Shown here one piece after another: positions 43,586 through 55,195 of a stretch of DNA of 64,000 nucleotides. The number at the start of each line of letters is the position of its first letter. The stretch's first letter is position 1. The notes under the pieces were generated by a model. The model did not search any database. It saw nothing but the letters and a program-made list of their open reading frames with translations, and was not told where the DNA came from. The stretch lies in the NCBI GenBank assembly GCA_033064195.1, contig JARBJD010000216.1, forward strand, positions 62,001 through 126,000, given 5' to 3'. Source of the DNA: Blattamonas nauphoetae. Its lineage: Eukaryota; Preaxostyla; Oxymonadida. Position numbers and translations under genes: made by a program.

Positions 43586-44791
43586 GGGTGATTCTAAATG
43601 AAAAGTTACAAAAGACTATGGTGCGTCTCAAAAAAAAATTTTGTAGAATTAGCTGTCAGAGGTTTTCAGGACAGAAAAGTGCTAAATTTTGGAGATTTTG
43701 TTTTGATCGCGTTCGAGAGAGCCCTATTAGTCCCTCCACAAAACCGGCTAAAATATACAAAACCGGTTTTATTCATTATAAGATCAATTTTGAAAATATA
43801 ATGCAAGAATTGTAATTTCAGAACTCTTAGAAACATGGTTACGGTAGTTTGATGAGAGAGAAGATCATCAATATCACAAAAAACAACGAGAAAGTTTCCA
43901 GATAATGGGGAAAATGCCTTCTTTTCGTCACTATTTGGTTTTTGAAAAAACACTAGGTCTACTTGAAATGGTGTATTATGTGACGTGGTAATAGATAATC
44001 GAGAAATTTTGGATGAAACGTCTTATTTTGATTTTAGCCGGTTTAATAAATAAAACCGGTTTTGTGGAGGGTCTATATTCTGATTGGGGCTTTTTTTCAC
44101 ATTTATTTCCCCGAAACGTGCCAGAAAATCAACCGATGGTGTAAAACGATATAAAAGAACGGAAATGTGAGAAAAAAGCGAATCAAAAGCACGAATCATT
44201 CAAAAAGTCTTGAAAAACATGGATTGACTTCCTCGCGTCAGAGAGGCAATATCTTCATAAAGGAATCCGAAAACGTCCATATGGTATTTTTGAGGCGAAT
44301 TTGTGAATGGATATCATTTTTGAGGGTTACAATAGAAGAGGGAGGAAGATCGGAATTCACAAGTCAACTGTTTGAGGGGAAGAACGGGATCACCAGATCT
44401 GAATGAGAAAGTTGAAGGAAAAGAGTTGGAAAACCTCAAAATTGCAATCAATCAATGAGATGTCAAGTTTCGTTGTTGGATCGAAGATGATGGAAACAAA
44501 GACTTGGAAAGCGAAGATGAGAATATATATCCTGTTCAAGCGATGGTTTTCCGCTTCAAAGTTTGTGTTAAAACGAGATACTTGAACATGTTTGGAGGTA
44601 TAGACAAGTCTGGGTGAAAATGTCGACTGAATGCAGAACTCAGATACAAAAGAATGTATGAAGAGTCAGAAGGACAAAAACACCTTCATCATGTCGAGGG
44701 GAGGAGAATATGAGCGCTCTGAAAATTGCAGAGAGTTTCTGCACGTCTGGCAGAAGAAAATACGCGGGTAACAATTCATGTAGAATCACCC
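43586..44791. mobile_element. 1.2-kb TIR element with a nested MITE
   Basis: Unit 1 preserves the empty site (about 17,120-17,130). Ends are GGGTGATTCTAAATG and its near-complement CATGTAGAATCACCC; AAAT is repeated at 43,582-43,585 and 44,792-44,795. The interior is AT-rich with no transposase. The duplication is only 4 bp, so the superfamily is open. Confidence 0.7.
43730..44073. mobile_element. 344-bp mariner-like MITE nested in the 1.2-kb element
   Basis: Inverted ends G(T/A)CCCTCCACAAAACCGG, with inner inverted copies of AAAACCGGTTTTAT. It is flanked by TA on both sides (43,728-43,729 and 44,074-44,075), the Tc1/mariner duplication. No coding capacity. Confidence 0.6.
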
Positions 44792-47258
44792 AAATCTGGA
44801 TTCCTTCCACAGACTCACCTCTTGAATCCAACTCTGGATTTCTTCATCTGACCACAGTTTGTGTGCTTTGATGAATTCCAAGCAAACAACTCCGTCTCTG
44901 ACCACCTCGATGTCGTCAGAATCGTGAGTCGTTTTCAGTTCGTGTTCTTTTCGGATTTTGGAGTGTCTGACGATGGTCGGCTCTTTGCAGCAGAAATGTG
45001 TGGAATGTGACGCTTCTGAACATGAAAATGTGGAACATCTCGACAACCCACTCATCGCTTGCCCACCACATCTCCCATCGAGTTGGGAATGTGAGTGTTG
45101 TGGGATGATGAGTGAAAGACAGCGAAGATGTTCTGATCGGTGGACTTGTTGCTCGAATGAGTCTCATGACCTCATTTTTCGTTCCTCACACGACGATCTC
45201 TGCGTGTTTCTCGAACGCCGTCGACACAACCTCGAACAACCAATCCATCCATCCATGAACCACACTTCCCTCTCGGCCTCCCACACCTTCATCAACTACT
45301 GATGGACCCTCAGCCACGACCTCCGAACACGGAGGTGCGCTCTGGTGGAATGAAGTGGGATCGTTGACCGTTCTCGCCTGTTCGTTGATCGAATGCTCTG
45401 CGACAGCGGCTGGTCTGTGACAAGGCGGGGCGATTCGATTTGTGGGAAACTGGGCGTTCTCGTTCTGTCTCAGAAACTCCAGCTTCGATTCGTGCTTTTC
45501 AAGTTCTTCCATTGTCTCGCTCTCCTGCATCACCCCTTCACATCAGATGCGTTGATGCCTGTTTTTCGCGTTCTCGATTGTTCTTCTTTGGTGAAGTCGA
45601 AAGACGATGAACATGAGTCGGCACTCGATTGTGCTGGCCAGCTTGCTTGGAATGGGCCTTCGACAGTTGGGATGGATGACGGCAGTGGCCAGGAAAGTTC
45701 CAGCGTGGTCGACACCCGCTTCTGATCGCTTCACCTGTCTCGTGAGTGACGTCACGTCTTCATGAGCACCCGACTTCACTGATTCGATGGACTTCCCCTT
45801 CTCAACACGTTTGCTCGTCTGCAGTGTGTGACAGATTCGATCGTTCGCACCATTTTCCGCCTCTCCTGCCATCCTCGTCACACATCCACTCCGCTCTCAA
45901 ACAACGAAAACTCGCATTCTGACAGATCGATGATGACTGAACGAGACATGACAGTCGCAGGGAGTGTCGGGAAGGCTTCTCGGAAGGAGCAGAAGGGACG
46001 AGAACCTGCAAACGCTGACTGTCCTCATCTCCTTCGTCTTGCAATGGATTCCCGTGTGCCTCACACCGTCGCACTGGCACCAAGTTGTGGAAGGAAACGA
46101 GATGGCCGTTCACACTCGCACTGGAAGAATGATGGGAAGATGCAGTCCCGTCGCCCATGGAATCTTGGCAATGCCCTCGATCGATGGCACAGTGCCTGCA
46201 TCCCACACTCCTTCCTCCGCCGAGTTGGGTGAGAGGTGGGGCAAGCAAAGAGGTGGATGGATCGATTCTTCAGGATTCTCCCAGAACATCTCGACATGCA
46301 GAGAAAAGACGGAAATCGAGGATTGGATGTCTTGAGCAACGCACTGAAGGATTGTTTCTGTGTTGATTCGGAGCGGACACCATCGACGCCGTGACTAAGC
46401 AGTGACGGGAGGAAGAGGCACGGATGGGCACAAAAACACCCTTCGTCCATCTTTGTCTTCTCGACGCGCTGTTCGCCCTCTCTGGCACTCACCTGCTTCT
46501 GGTCTCGTCAGTCTCGAAGTCGACGATCATTTGCTGAGAGTGATAATCACCGCACCGACCAACTGATGAAACATGACAACAAACCGACCCAACTCGCTCT
46601 GTTTCCCTGATTCCCACTTTCGTCCCAACTCGTCGCTCGACCACAGCGACATCAATTCTCAGCACTCCAATGCCAGCTTCCTCACTCCACGTGAGTCAGC
46701 GTTCGTGTTCATCGCTTCCGCTCCGTCTTCCTCTCCGTTTGTGTTGAGAGAAACATGACGACACTGCGCTTACGGTGAGGAGGGACGATCGTAGGGAGAC
46801 TGCAGAGAGATTGTTGGACCTCTTTGCTCCTTCAGACGGATCGGGCATCACTATGAATCCAGCATTCGCATCACGTGCGATGCATGATCGAACGGCACGC
46901 GAGAGATGTTGGGAGTGCTTGTCAGAACGAGTCGTCGACACCGATTGACTCTGCTCGGCACACACTGCGAGATTCCCGTGCTGTGGATCGTGGTTGCGTT
47001 TGATTCTCCGTTCCAGAGGAACCACGACGACATAATGAAGAATTGTCCTCATCTATTCGAGACAGCATCTCTTCTTCTGGAGATCTGCTTTGGAATTCTT
47101 TCACCCATTGATCTTCGTCGAAATGACACCAGTTTTCTTTTCATCTCGTTCATTAACTTTCTCTCCATTCATGAATTACCTCAGACTTCGTTGGTTTGCT
47201 TTTATTCTTCCCATTGGACATTTACTTCATCATCATCTCTTTGACTCACATTTTCCAT
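44792..47258. other. Unit-2 counterpart of 17,127-19,684; decayed remnants
   Basis: 44,792-45,070 matches 17,127-17,400 and keeps the EVVRDGVVCLEFIKAHKLWS reading on the minus strand. 45,080-45,540 has no counterpart in unit 1. 45,541-47,258 parallels unit 1 with scattered substitutions and indels. No intact gene. Confidence 0.45.
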
Positions 47259-47274
47259 TGACCCATAACGAGTG
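47259..47274 (+). promoter_or_regulatory. Conserved upstream motif TGACCCATAACGAGTG
   Basis: 38 bases before the ATG at 47,297, identical in spacing to the other copies. Confidence 0.6.
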
Positions 47275-47296
47275 ATTTGAGAAAGAATCAGACGGA

Positions 47297-48370
47297 ATGA
47301 CTGCTTTAGACGCGAAGTCGTCCTCCTCCATTGATTCTCCTTGCTCTGGTATGTCTTCACATGGATTGTTACATTCTCCAGATTGTGTTCCTTTCTTGAA
47401 TTGGAACGAAGATGAACGTTCTTCTGAACATGAAAATGTGATTGTCTTTCGATCTCTTGTTGCCACTATGAAGTTGAATTCTACACTTGATGTCTCTCTC
47501 GAAACAAAAGCAGTTGAATTCCTCGAATCTGTGAATCCAGATGATGATGAATCAGCCGATGCTTTTCTCAGCAGCTTTGCGTCGTTCTGTGATGATTCTG
47601 AGACAGACTTCGTACAGTGTATTAGTGTGCTCATTTCATCTGCCAGTCAGGTGATTACCACTGCTGCAATGAAGATGCTTGATTCTCTGATCGATTGGTG
47701 TTCTGATAAAGTCCATCTTCCCTCGTCAAAGCTGATCTAATCCCTCAACTCATCTTATTACTCAATCCACTGTCTCTTTCCTTTGCCGGAAGCAGTCGAT
47801 ATCCACGCCTGTCTCATTTCAATCATCTCTGATTCTATCTGGCTCTCAACTCCACATGGTCTCACACAGCTCGGAATTGAAGATTACGATGAACAACAAG
47901 CTGTTCATGAGACTGTTCTTCAACAAGTTCTGGTGCCATCCGAGAAGTATATTTTGCATTTGTGCATGAACCGCTTTTCGATCATCAACGGTAACCAATC
48001 CTATTCTTTTCTGACACTCCTTGCCCAACTCCTCCGAATATGTCCTTATTATCAACCAACAATGGATTTCGTCTTGAATATGCCAGTCGTTCTCACGATC
48101 CCAAGTTGTCTCACATTCTTCGAGGATGATTACGCAATCTGGGCTTTTCTGTTGCACATGAACAACACCCAGCGAGACTGGAACGAAATAAGGGGAGAAA
48201 CACGACAGATGTGGAAGACAGTTCGTCGAATGTTGAGAATGGAGGGCATCGAAGACGTGATGGAGGAAAAGCTTAAAACCGACCAAGACGGAGCTTATGG
48301 AGGATGGATTATTTCCTACTCGATTGAATGGAACAACCAGCTGGGCATGCACCTTCCGGAACAGGAATAG
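47297..48370 (+). pseudogene. Helical-family gene, first member in unit 2 (frame-broken)
   Basis: The counterpart of 19,723-20,796. The first 420 bases are nearly identical. A C is missing from the run at 47,720-47,722 (four C at 20,146-20,149) and an extra G is present at 47,788-47,789; the two indels restore the frame, but a stop (TAA, 47,738) lies between them, so the product would be cut to 147 residues. From 47,790 to the TAG the family sequence continues (QAVHETVLQQVLVPSEKYIL ... NNQLGMHLPEQE) with more replacements than the first part. The host gene is broken, unless the two indels are sequencing errors in the same molecule. Confidence 0.85.
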
Positions 48371-49539
48371 AAACAGACAAGAACCAGCGAACTTTCCGAA
48401 ATGTTTCTGACTTCATCTGGACAGCAAACACTGTTTGTGTGAGCTTTGTCGACTCTGGCATCACCACATGGCTTGCCACAACGATTTGGATTCTCTCTCG
48501 CCAGCCTCGCTCGATCGTCGCCGCACTCTCCATGGCCGCTCTCTCATTGCTCCTTTCTGAAAAGCAATGCGTCGATGGATCGTTTGTGATGAATAATGGT
48601 GTCTTTAGATTGCCTGGCCAACACAATGAGTCTCGGACCGGACAGTGCTGGCCGAAGGGTGATGTGGGGATTTGTGAATTGGATGGTCATTGGGATCTGC
48701 GGGGGACAGCGCTGAGGAAGGGAAGAGGAGGATGACGCTCGTTGTGGATCTGGAGTTCCTGGTTGGAGTCGGAAAGATGAAGTGAACGAGAGAGTGCCGT
48801 GATTGTCCCGTTGACACCTCGTGTCGATGGCGAATGAGCCGTCAACTGGGCATTTGTGGTCGGATGGGTTGGGTTGGACGATGGGAGGAGTGTTGTGGAC
48901 GACAGGACGGCGTCTGGACGGCATGGCTCTCTGCATTGGAGCAGCCCCGATTTTGGAGATTGACGTTCTCTTCGCCTTCACTGCTGTCCCCTCAACGACA
49001 ATTCGGCCTCCAACAGGGTTCTTTCTCATCGATGTTCATCTCAACGCCTGTCCACTCGTGAAGAACCGCCTTCGCTGACACAGATGATAAGAACACCAGT
49101 TGTGTGATCCACAAGTTGTTGGAAAACAACCCAAAAAGCGGATGACAATCGAGCAGCTGAAGACAGATCGTGGCTGACCCGCAATGGATCGTTTGTGTTC
49201 CCAACACCGTGTCGTGTGGAGGCAACGCATCGATTTCGCCGATTTGGCTGTTTTGTGTGGACGATACGGGGAGAATGGAACTGACAGACTCGTCCACAGC
49301 GCAGACATCACACACCGAGAGAGATCACGAAGAGCACAAACGAGAAATGAGCGAGGACGCTTCAGGAACAGTCGAACTGGACTTGTGGAGGACGATCTGT
49401 TGGTCCGTTCAGACGAGACGAACAGTCCTTCTGTCGAGCAGCAGTGAGACATCTGCGGGAAGATTGTGTAGCAGACGGACAGGAATCAGGAATGGGAGAG
49501 CAGGAACCACCGACTGCTTCTGTGGCCGAATCTTGGTCA
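48371..49539. pseudogene. Unit-2 copy of the conserved tail and antisense remnant
   Basis: It matches 20,797-21,975. The plus-strand tail (SITTWLATTIWILSRQPRSI) runs to 48,735. The minus-strand readings 48,544-49,029 (PPIVQPNPSDHKCPVDGSFA) and 48,992-49,315 (TQTIHCGSATICLQLLDCHP) are conserved with unit 1. No intact gene. Confidence 0.4.
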
Positions 49540-49663
49540 GTTCCTCTCGAGGGGCACAGATTTTTGGACACTTTTGATCGAATTCACCGAATTTTGGACA
49601 CCTGCCATTTTCACCGAAAAATGGACACCTAAATTGGTTTTCAAAACCGAGATTTGGACACCA

Positions 49664-49707
49664 CCGATCAATTGACACCTCCGGGCCCGGAGGTGTCAAT
49701 TGATCGG
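49664..49707. repeat. Perfect 44-base palindrome in the left TIR
   Basis: It begins CCGATCAATTGACACCTCCG and is exactly self-complementary about the central GGGCCC. The same palindrome is at 52,177-52,220. Confidence 0.97.
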
Positions 49708-49827
49708 TTTAGGGAACAACAGAAAAAGGTACGAGCAAATAGAGAAATGACAAAATTCTACGCAAAAAGAGGGCACAAGATGAATTTCGATTAGATTGCG
49801 AGGGGAAGACGATGTTTAACGTAACAA

Positions 49828-50150
49828 ATGAGATCGTCAATAAGTCGAGAATTTATGGTCTAAAACGAGGAGAGATGGTAAAAACAAGAGGAAATTCATA
49901 CCAGAGTGTCAAGAGCCGGTTCAGAGTCGAGGCAACTTCCTCATCGTCCCTTCTGCAACAACCCAAATGAGATCGTCAATAAGTCGAGAATTTATGGTCT
50001 AAAACGAGGAGAGATGGTAAAAACAAGAGGAAATTCATACCAGAGTGTCAAGAGCCGGTTCAGAGTCGAGGCAACTTCCTCATCGTCCCTTCTGCAACAA
50101 CCCAAATGAGATCGTCAATAAGTCGAGAAGTTATGGTCTAAAACGAGGAC
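49828..50150. repeat. ~138-bp tandem repeat in the left TIR
   Basis: The unit begins AAATGAGATCGTCAATAAGT and recurs at 49,828, 49,966 and 50,105 (the last truncated and diverging). It is mirrored on the right at about 51,715-52,060. Confidence 0.9.
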
Positions 50151-50479
50151 AGACGGCATAATGATGGGGACATACACTCCCCTCAGCCGTTCCATAATCG
50201 CGAACTGTTTGTCATAGTAACTTGCTCCATTTTTCTCATTTGATCATCCCCATAACTCGCGATCAGATCGAACTGTCATCCATCATCTGTCTCATTCTTG
50301 AATATTTTAACCTCCCTCACTCTTCCTCCCAATCTCTCCCTGCTCATCATCCTCATAATCTGTATCATATTCCAAATTTTCACCAAAATCAGTCATGGAT
50401 GATTCTCATTCGTTCCAATCTAACTAATTTGCGAACATTAGGGAGTTCCGAATTCTTATGGTGCTGTCGCGTCTATTGA

Positions 50480-50869
50480 ATGGTGATTTTCCGGCAGCCC
50501 TCCAACACACTCAGAATTCATTCAACTACGCGCCCCTCGCAACAACTAAGTAAGAACGCGACAATATCCCGAATCCGAAGACAGGTATTTTTTTCTGTCC
50601 TCTCATTATCCACATCAGATCCTCCTTTTGCCTTCTGCGCTCGAACAATGCGGTCACAAAATGTGGAATTCGCTGAGTTGTTAACCATCTTAATGGAGAC
50701 AGACACAAATGATTTAGGGACTTTCGAGTGGTGGTTTTCTCTGATTGTGGATACCGTTCTGTTTCATACTGTTGATCGACCCTACCCACTCCTCAAGGGC
50801 AAACGTTTGTCTAGTTGTTGGATTCATCTCTTCTCCTCCCAGCCACCACTTCGATGGCTGTTTTGTTGA
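50480..50869 (+). CDS. ORF inside the 2.8-kb Mutator-like element
   Basis: 129 codons; the second half (RSQNVEFAELLTILMETDTN, DLGTFEWWFSLIVDTVLFHT) looks protein-like. It may be a captured host fragment with unspliced introns in the AT-rich surroundings. Not recognised and not transposase-like. Confidence 0.3.
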   Translation: MVIFRQPSNTLRIHSTTRPSQQLSKNATISRIRRQVFFSVLSLSTSDPPFAFCARTMRSQNVEFAELLTILMETDTNDLGTFEWWFSLIVDTVLFHTVDRPYPLLKGKRLSSCWIHLFSSQPPLRWLFC

Positions 50870-51709
50870 TCACAACCTTCATTCTGTCATCATGGCATTA
50901 GCCCCACTTGTTCAAAGTGAATCTCCAAATCTACGCTCTTTCCGTTTCTATTATCAAATGACTACCGAGTGGAGGTATATATTCTGAATAACACGCTCAT
51001 TTAGTCTTTTTCATTGAATAGACCGTGATTAACCTCGCCATTCTCATTATCACTAATTTCCCACTCGAAGTACAAAAGCCTTTTTTCGTTTTTCTCGGCC
51101 GAAATATCGCCAAGACGATGTACAATATGAATACTCATTATATGGTATGCCATTTTTCATTTCAGTTTGCGTAATCTTCCTTAAAGCCACTCTCTCGTCT
51201 AAATCTGCTCCAACTTAGGATCTCCACTTCCAACGCTCTCGGACACTCTTTACGTCCCTGATTGACTGCCCTCACAAACTAACAGCGTCAAGCAAGACCG
51301 AACTGTTCAAGTATTGGTTCACGAGTCTCGAGGCCCTCAACTCCACACTCTCACCACCATATTCGCTCAAGCGCTTATCCTCCCAACTTCCCAGCAGTCT
51401 CCTTCACTGCAGATGAATGTGCTCTTATATTTGAGGCCTTCCTCCGATCTTTTGTGAAGCGTCTGGAAAATACCAAAATGCCACTACACCCTCCAAATGG
51501 GACTGACCATTGATCCCCTTTTTTCTTCGCCATCTTCTGAAGAACTGTCAGTAAAATGGACCAGAATACTCTCCATGTTCTATACACTTGAATATTTCAG
51601 TACTGAAAGCCACAAAATCTAAATGATCTGCCTGGCGACGATCACCCCCCAACTCCTCAGCAATCCAGTTTCAGAACTCTTATTGATGTCCTGATCAGTT
51701 CCATGCATG

Positions 51710-52060
51710 AATTTCCTCTTGTTTTTACCATCTCTCCTCGTTTTAGACCATAAATTCTCGACTTATTGACGATCTCATTTGGGTTGTTGCAGAAGGGACG
51801 ATGAGGAAGTTGCCTCGACTCTGAACCGGCTCTTGACACTCTGGTATGAATTTCCTCTTGTTTTTACCATCTCTCCTCGTTTTAGACCATAAATTCTCGA
51901 CTTATTGACGATCTCATTTGGGTTGTTGCAGAAGGGACGATGAGGAAGTTGCCTCGACTCTGAACCGGCTCTTGACACTCTGGTATGAATTTCCTCTTGT
52001 TTTTACCATCTCTCCTCGTTTTAGACCATAAATTCTCGACTTATTGACGATCTCATTTGT
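51710..52060. repeat. ~138-bp tandem repeat in the right TIR
   Basis: The inverted counterpart of 49,828-50,150, with the same number of near-identical units, implying that the two TIRs are kept homogeneous. Confidence 0.9.
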
Positions 52061-52176
52061 TACGTTAAACATCGTCTTCCCCTCGCAATCTAATCGAAAT
52101 TCATCTTGTGCCCTCTTTTTGCGTAGAATTTTGTCATTTCTCTATTTGCTCGTACCTTTTTCTGTTGTTCCCTAAA

Positions 52177-52220
52177 CCGATCAATTGACACCTCCGGGCC
52201 CGGAGGTGTCAATTGATCGG
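52177..52220. repeat. Perfect 44-base palindrome in the right TIR
   Basis: Identical to 49,664-49,707. It could extrude as a cruciform or bind a dimeric protein. Confidence 0.97.
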
Positions 52221-52344
52221 TGGTGTCCAAATCTCGGTTTTGAAAACCAATTTAGGTGTCCATTTTTCGGTGAAAATGGCAGGTGTCCAAAATTCGGTGA
52301 ATTCGATCAAAAGTGTCCATATTTCTGCGCATCTCGTTCCTCTC

Positions 52345-53061
52345 TCCCCGCATCTTCCACCCAAACTCTCTCAAATTGGCGAAATGGAACGCAAAACGGG
52401 GAGAAGGGCGACAGATGTGGCAGGCAATCCATCGAATGTTGAGAATGGAAGGGATCGAAGATGTGGTTGAGGAAACTACGAAACGACGAACACGGAGACA
52501 GATATTCTGTTGTTGTCAGATCGATCAGATGGAACAACCTGCTGGGCATGAACCTTCCACAACGTTGATAGAAACATGCAGGAACCACGTCGGCATTCAC
52601 ACATCGATGCCAACCCCGTTTCACTCGATCTCTGTTTGAGTCCATTCTCCTCATCGCCCTCGAACATCTGCAGATGCTTCCAAGCCATCCACTTTCGCCA
52701 TCCCGACACACGCCAACTCGTGCCAATTCACGGCCGTCCTCGATCCCTGCTCCGTCGCCACTCTCTCCCCTCCCACTCGTTTCTCCCTTTCCCCTCACCA
52801 CATTCTGTATTGCGCATGTTGACGGGTGTTCTTTTGAAGCACATGCACACCCTCATTTGCACTTCTTCGTCTCGTTTGATTCTGTCCCCATTTCTGATTT
52901 CTCCCAACATCGTCGCTTTCTCGAACAGAGTCTCCTCTCGTCACCCTCCCAGCCATGCCAGACACTGGGACAGAAAGAGATGGTTCTGAAAGTGACCGGA
53001 CAAGGCGTATTGCAGAAGCTGCACACTCACACACAGTTTGGGGGAAGTGATGTGTGTGGTG
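52345..53061 (+). pseudogene. Unit-2 stub of a helical-family gene and following decayed sequence
   Basis: 52,350-52,570 repeats the C-terminal stub seen at 22,010-22,203 (RQMWQAIHRMLRMEGIEDVV). Beyond it, 52,595-53,061 matches 23,045-23,515. No intact gene. Confidence 0.6.
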
Positions 53062-53070
53062 GTTGCGACT

Positions 53071-55186
53071 GGGTAGGTCTAGGCTCAGATCTAGAAAAGT
53101 CTAGGCGCAGATCTGCAGATCGGTCTAGGCGCAGATCTGAAAGTCTACACGCAGATCCGTCATTCTTCGCCTTGCTTTTGCTTCCATATCACATTTTCGA
53201 CATCCTACATCTAAATTTCGACATCATTTCCACTTTTTTTGCTCATTTCTCACTTTTTGACATTCTTCCATCTGTTTTCCCAATGTTCAAACATGTCCTG
53301 GGTTGATCAAGGAGGAAGTGGTCATTTGAAGCAATTTGATCAATCACGTTGGTTTGTCGTGACGTGTAAGAAGGCTGGAAATGAACGAACAACTTAGAGG
53401 TGTCTGGTCTCATCCATATGAGCAGAGGATGCGGAGAGAGGTGATTGAGAGGAGGGAGAAGGCATAGTGGGAAAATTGAGCGAGATGATGGGAGGAGGAG
53501 GTGGTGAGAAGGAATTTAATGCTACTGGGAGGGAGGAGAGACGAGGAGAATACTGATGAAGGGAGAATTGAAGATTGTTGTGGAAGCTGTCATACTCGTC
53601 AATCGGTTGGTCATAGTCAGCCAGAATCGAGCGACGCACTCATTTTCTGTTCCCTTTCTTACTTGTTTCTTCTTCTCTCTTCTTGTCTTTCAATTTTTCT
53701 TCCATGCTTTGTCCTGACTTCTTCTGAATCAGAATGGCATCTACTAGCGGTTTGAGTAGTGTTTGCAGACTCCACGTTACTGTGCGGATGATCCGAATAA
53801 CAATAATTTGGTACATCAACGGAATTGGGCGAAACTGAGAAAAAGAAAGATCAAAGGCTGTAAGAACTTGAAGAAGATAACAAAAAGCACAAAAAATGAA
53901 AAGTGGTCTTTGTTGACGATTCTAAGTGCATACATGGAAATTCACCTCTTATCTTCGTATCTGCTATTCCATTCCTCCGTCTCAACAGTGGCGATGTTAG
54001 TCGAATTTCTGCAAATAATAATGATTGTTCAACATGTCCTGCTCCGTTTTTCCCTCTGAGACCATTCGGGGATCGTACTGATTGGAGAGGAACTGTGATC
54101 TTGATGGTGATGATGGTTGTAGTCCAATGTCGAGATCGAACGGCAAATCTGAAGACAATTCCGAAGTAATTGACTCGTCTTGTGGTTCTTTTAATTGATA
54201 AGTTGGACAAATTCGTTGCGCATGGTGTTACAATTGTGAACGTGATGTTAGACGTTGTAATGGGATCACAATGTTGAGTGATGTGAAATGGACAAATTCA
54301 GGAAGGATTTGGTTCGTCGGCCGTCAGAACGGGGAGATGAATCGTGTGGGAGATGTAGATGCGAATTCGAGTGAGGATCCCCACTTAATACGGAGCGAGG
54401 TGAACAACGGTGTTTCGTGATCATCGAAGGCTCCAATGAACCAACAATGGATCTGAAGTTTCCTGATCTATGAAGACAACAGAACAGAGAGGAGATGAAC
54501 AGAGGGAAGTCATACAGCGAGGAGAATGAATCGAGATCGAGACGGAAGTGATCTCCTGAAAACTATAGGTAATTTTCACACACTTTCGTCCCCTGATAAT
54601 GTCCAGAAGTGAACGAATACAAAATTGAAGATTCGTGAAGGGCGAGAAGAACGAGGATGAAGGGTTGGCACTTTTGTGAAAAGAGTTTGAGCTGATATCG
54701 ATGAAGAACCAACAAAAAGGGAAGAAAAGACGAAAAAGCAAACCCATTAGTTCTTGCAATCAGTTGATATGGGAGAAAATGTGTATCAACGCACATGTCT
54801 TCGTAGACGGTGTGCGGAACGTCAAACGTATCATAGAGCTGTGGGATCGATAAGGCAGAAAATGAGAATGAAATAGGATTTAGATGACATACATTTGCTA
54901 GTGAACCATCATCCAGGCGTTATTCTTCGTTGAGTCGGTGAGAAGACTTGATCAACCCAAGGAGTGTTTGAACATTGTGAGAACAGTCTAAAAAACGGGA
55001 TAAGGTGAGAAGTGAACGAAAAAGAAGAAATGATATCGAAATTTAGATGTCGGATGTCGAAAATGTGATATGGAAGCAAAAGCAAGGCGAAGAATGACGG
55101 ATCTGCGTGTAGACTTTCAGATCTGCGCCTAGACCGATCTGCAGATCTGCGCCTAGACTTTTCTAGATCTGAGCCTAGACTTACCC
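53071..55186. mobile_element. 2.1-kb Mutator-like element with ~240-bp TIRs
   Basis: It interrupts sequence continuous at 23,515-23,530. GTTGCGACT is duplicated at 53,062-53,070 and 55,187-55,195. Ends are GGGTA(G/A)GTCTAGGCTCAGA, followed by clustered CTAGGCGCAGATCTG motifs; the inverted repeats extend over about 240 bp (53,071-53,312 and 54,945-55,186). The interior has only short ORFs and no transposase. Its TIRs are unrelated to those of the 2.8-kb element. Confidence 0.88.
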
Positions 55187-55195
55187 GTTGCGACT

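Larger units (their letters stand above)
49549..52335. mobile_element. 2.8-kb Mutator-like element with ~600-bp TIRs and palindromes
   Basis: It splits unit-2 sequence that is continuous at 21,965-21,985 of unit 1. GTTCCTCTC is duplicated at 49,540-49,548 and 52,336-52,344. Inverted repeats of roughly 600 bp (49,549-50,150 and 51,710-52,335) start GAG...CAGA...TGGACAC. Each contains TGGACAC spacers, a perfect 44-base palindrome, and two to three copies of a ~138-bp tandem unit. Long TIRs and a 9-bp duplication are the Mutator-like pattern. The interior (50,150-51,700) has ORF 50,480-50,869 but no recognisable transposase. Confidence 0.9.
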
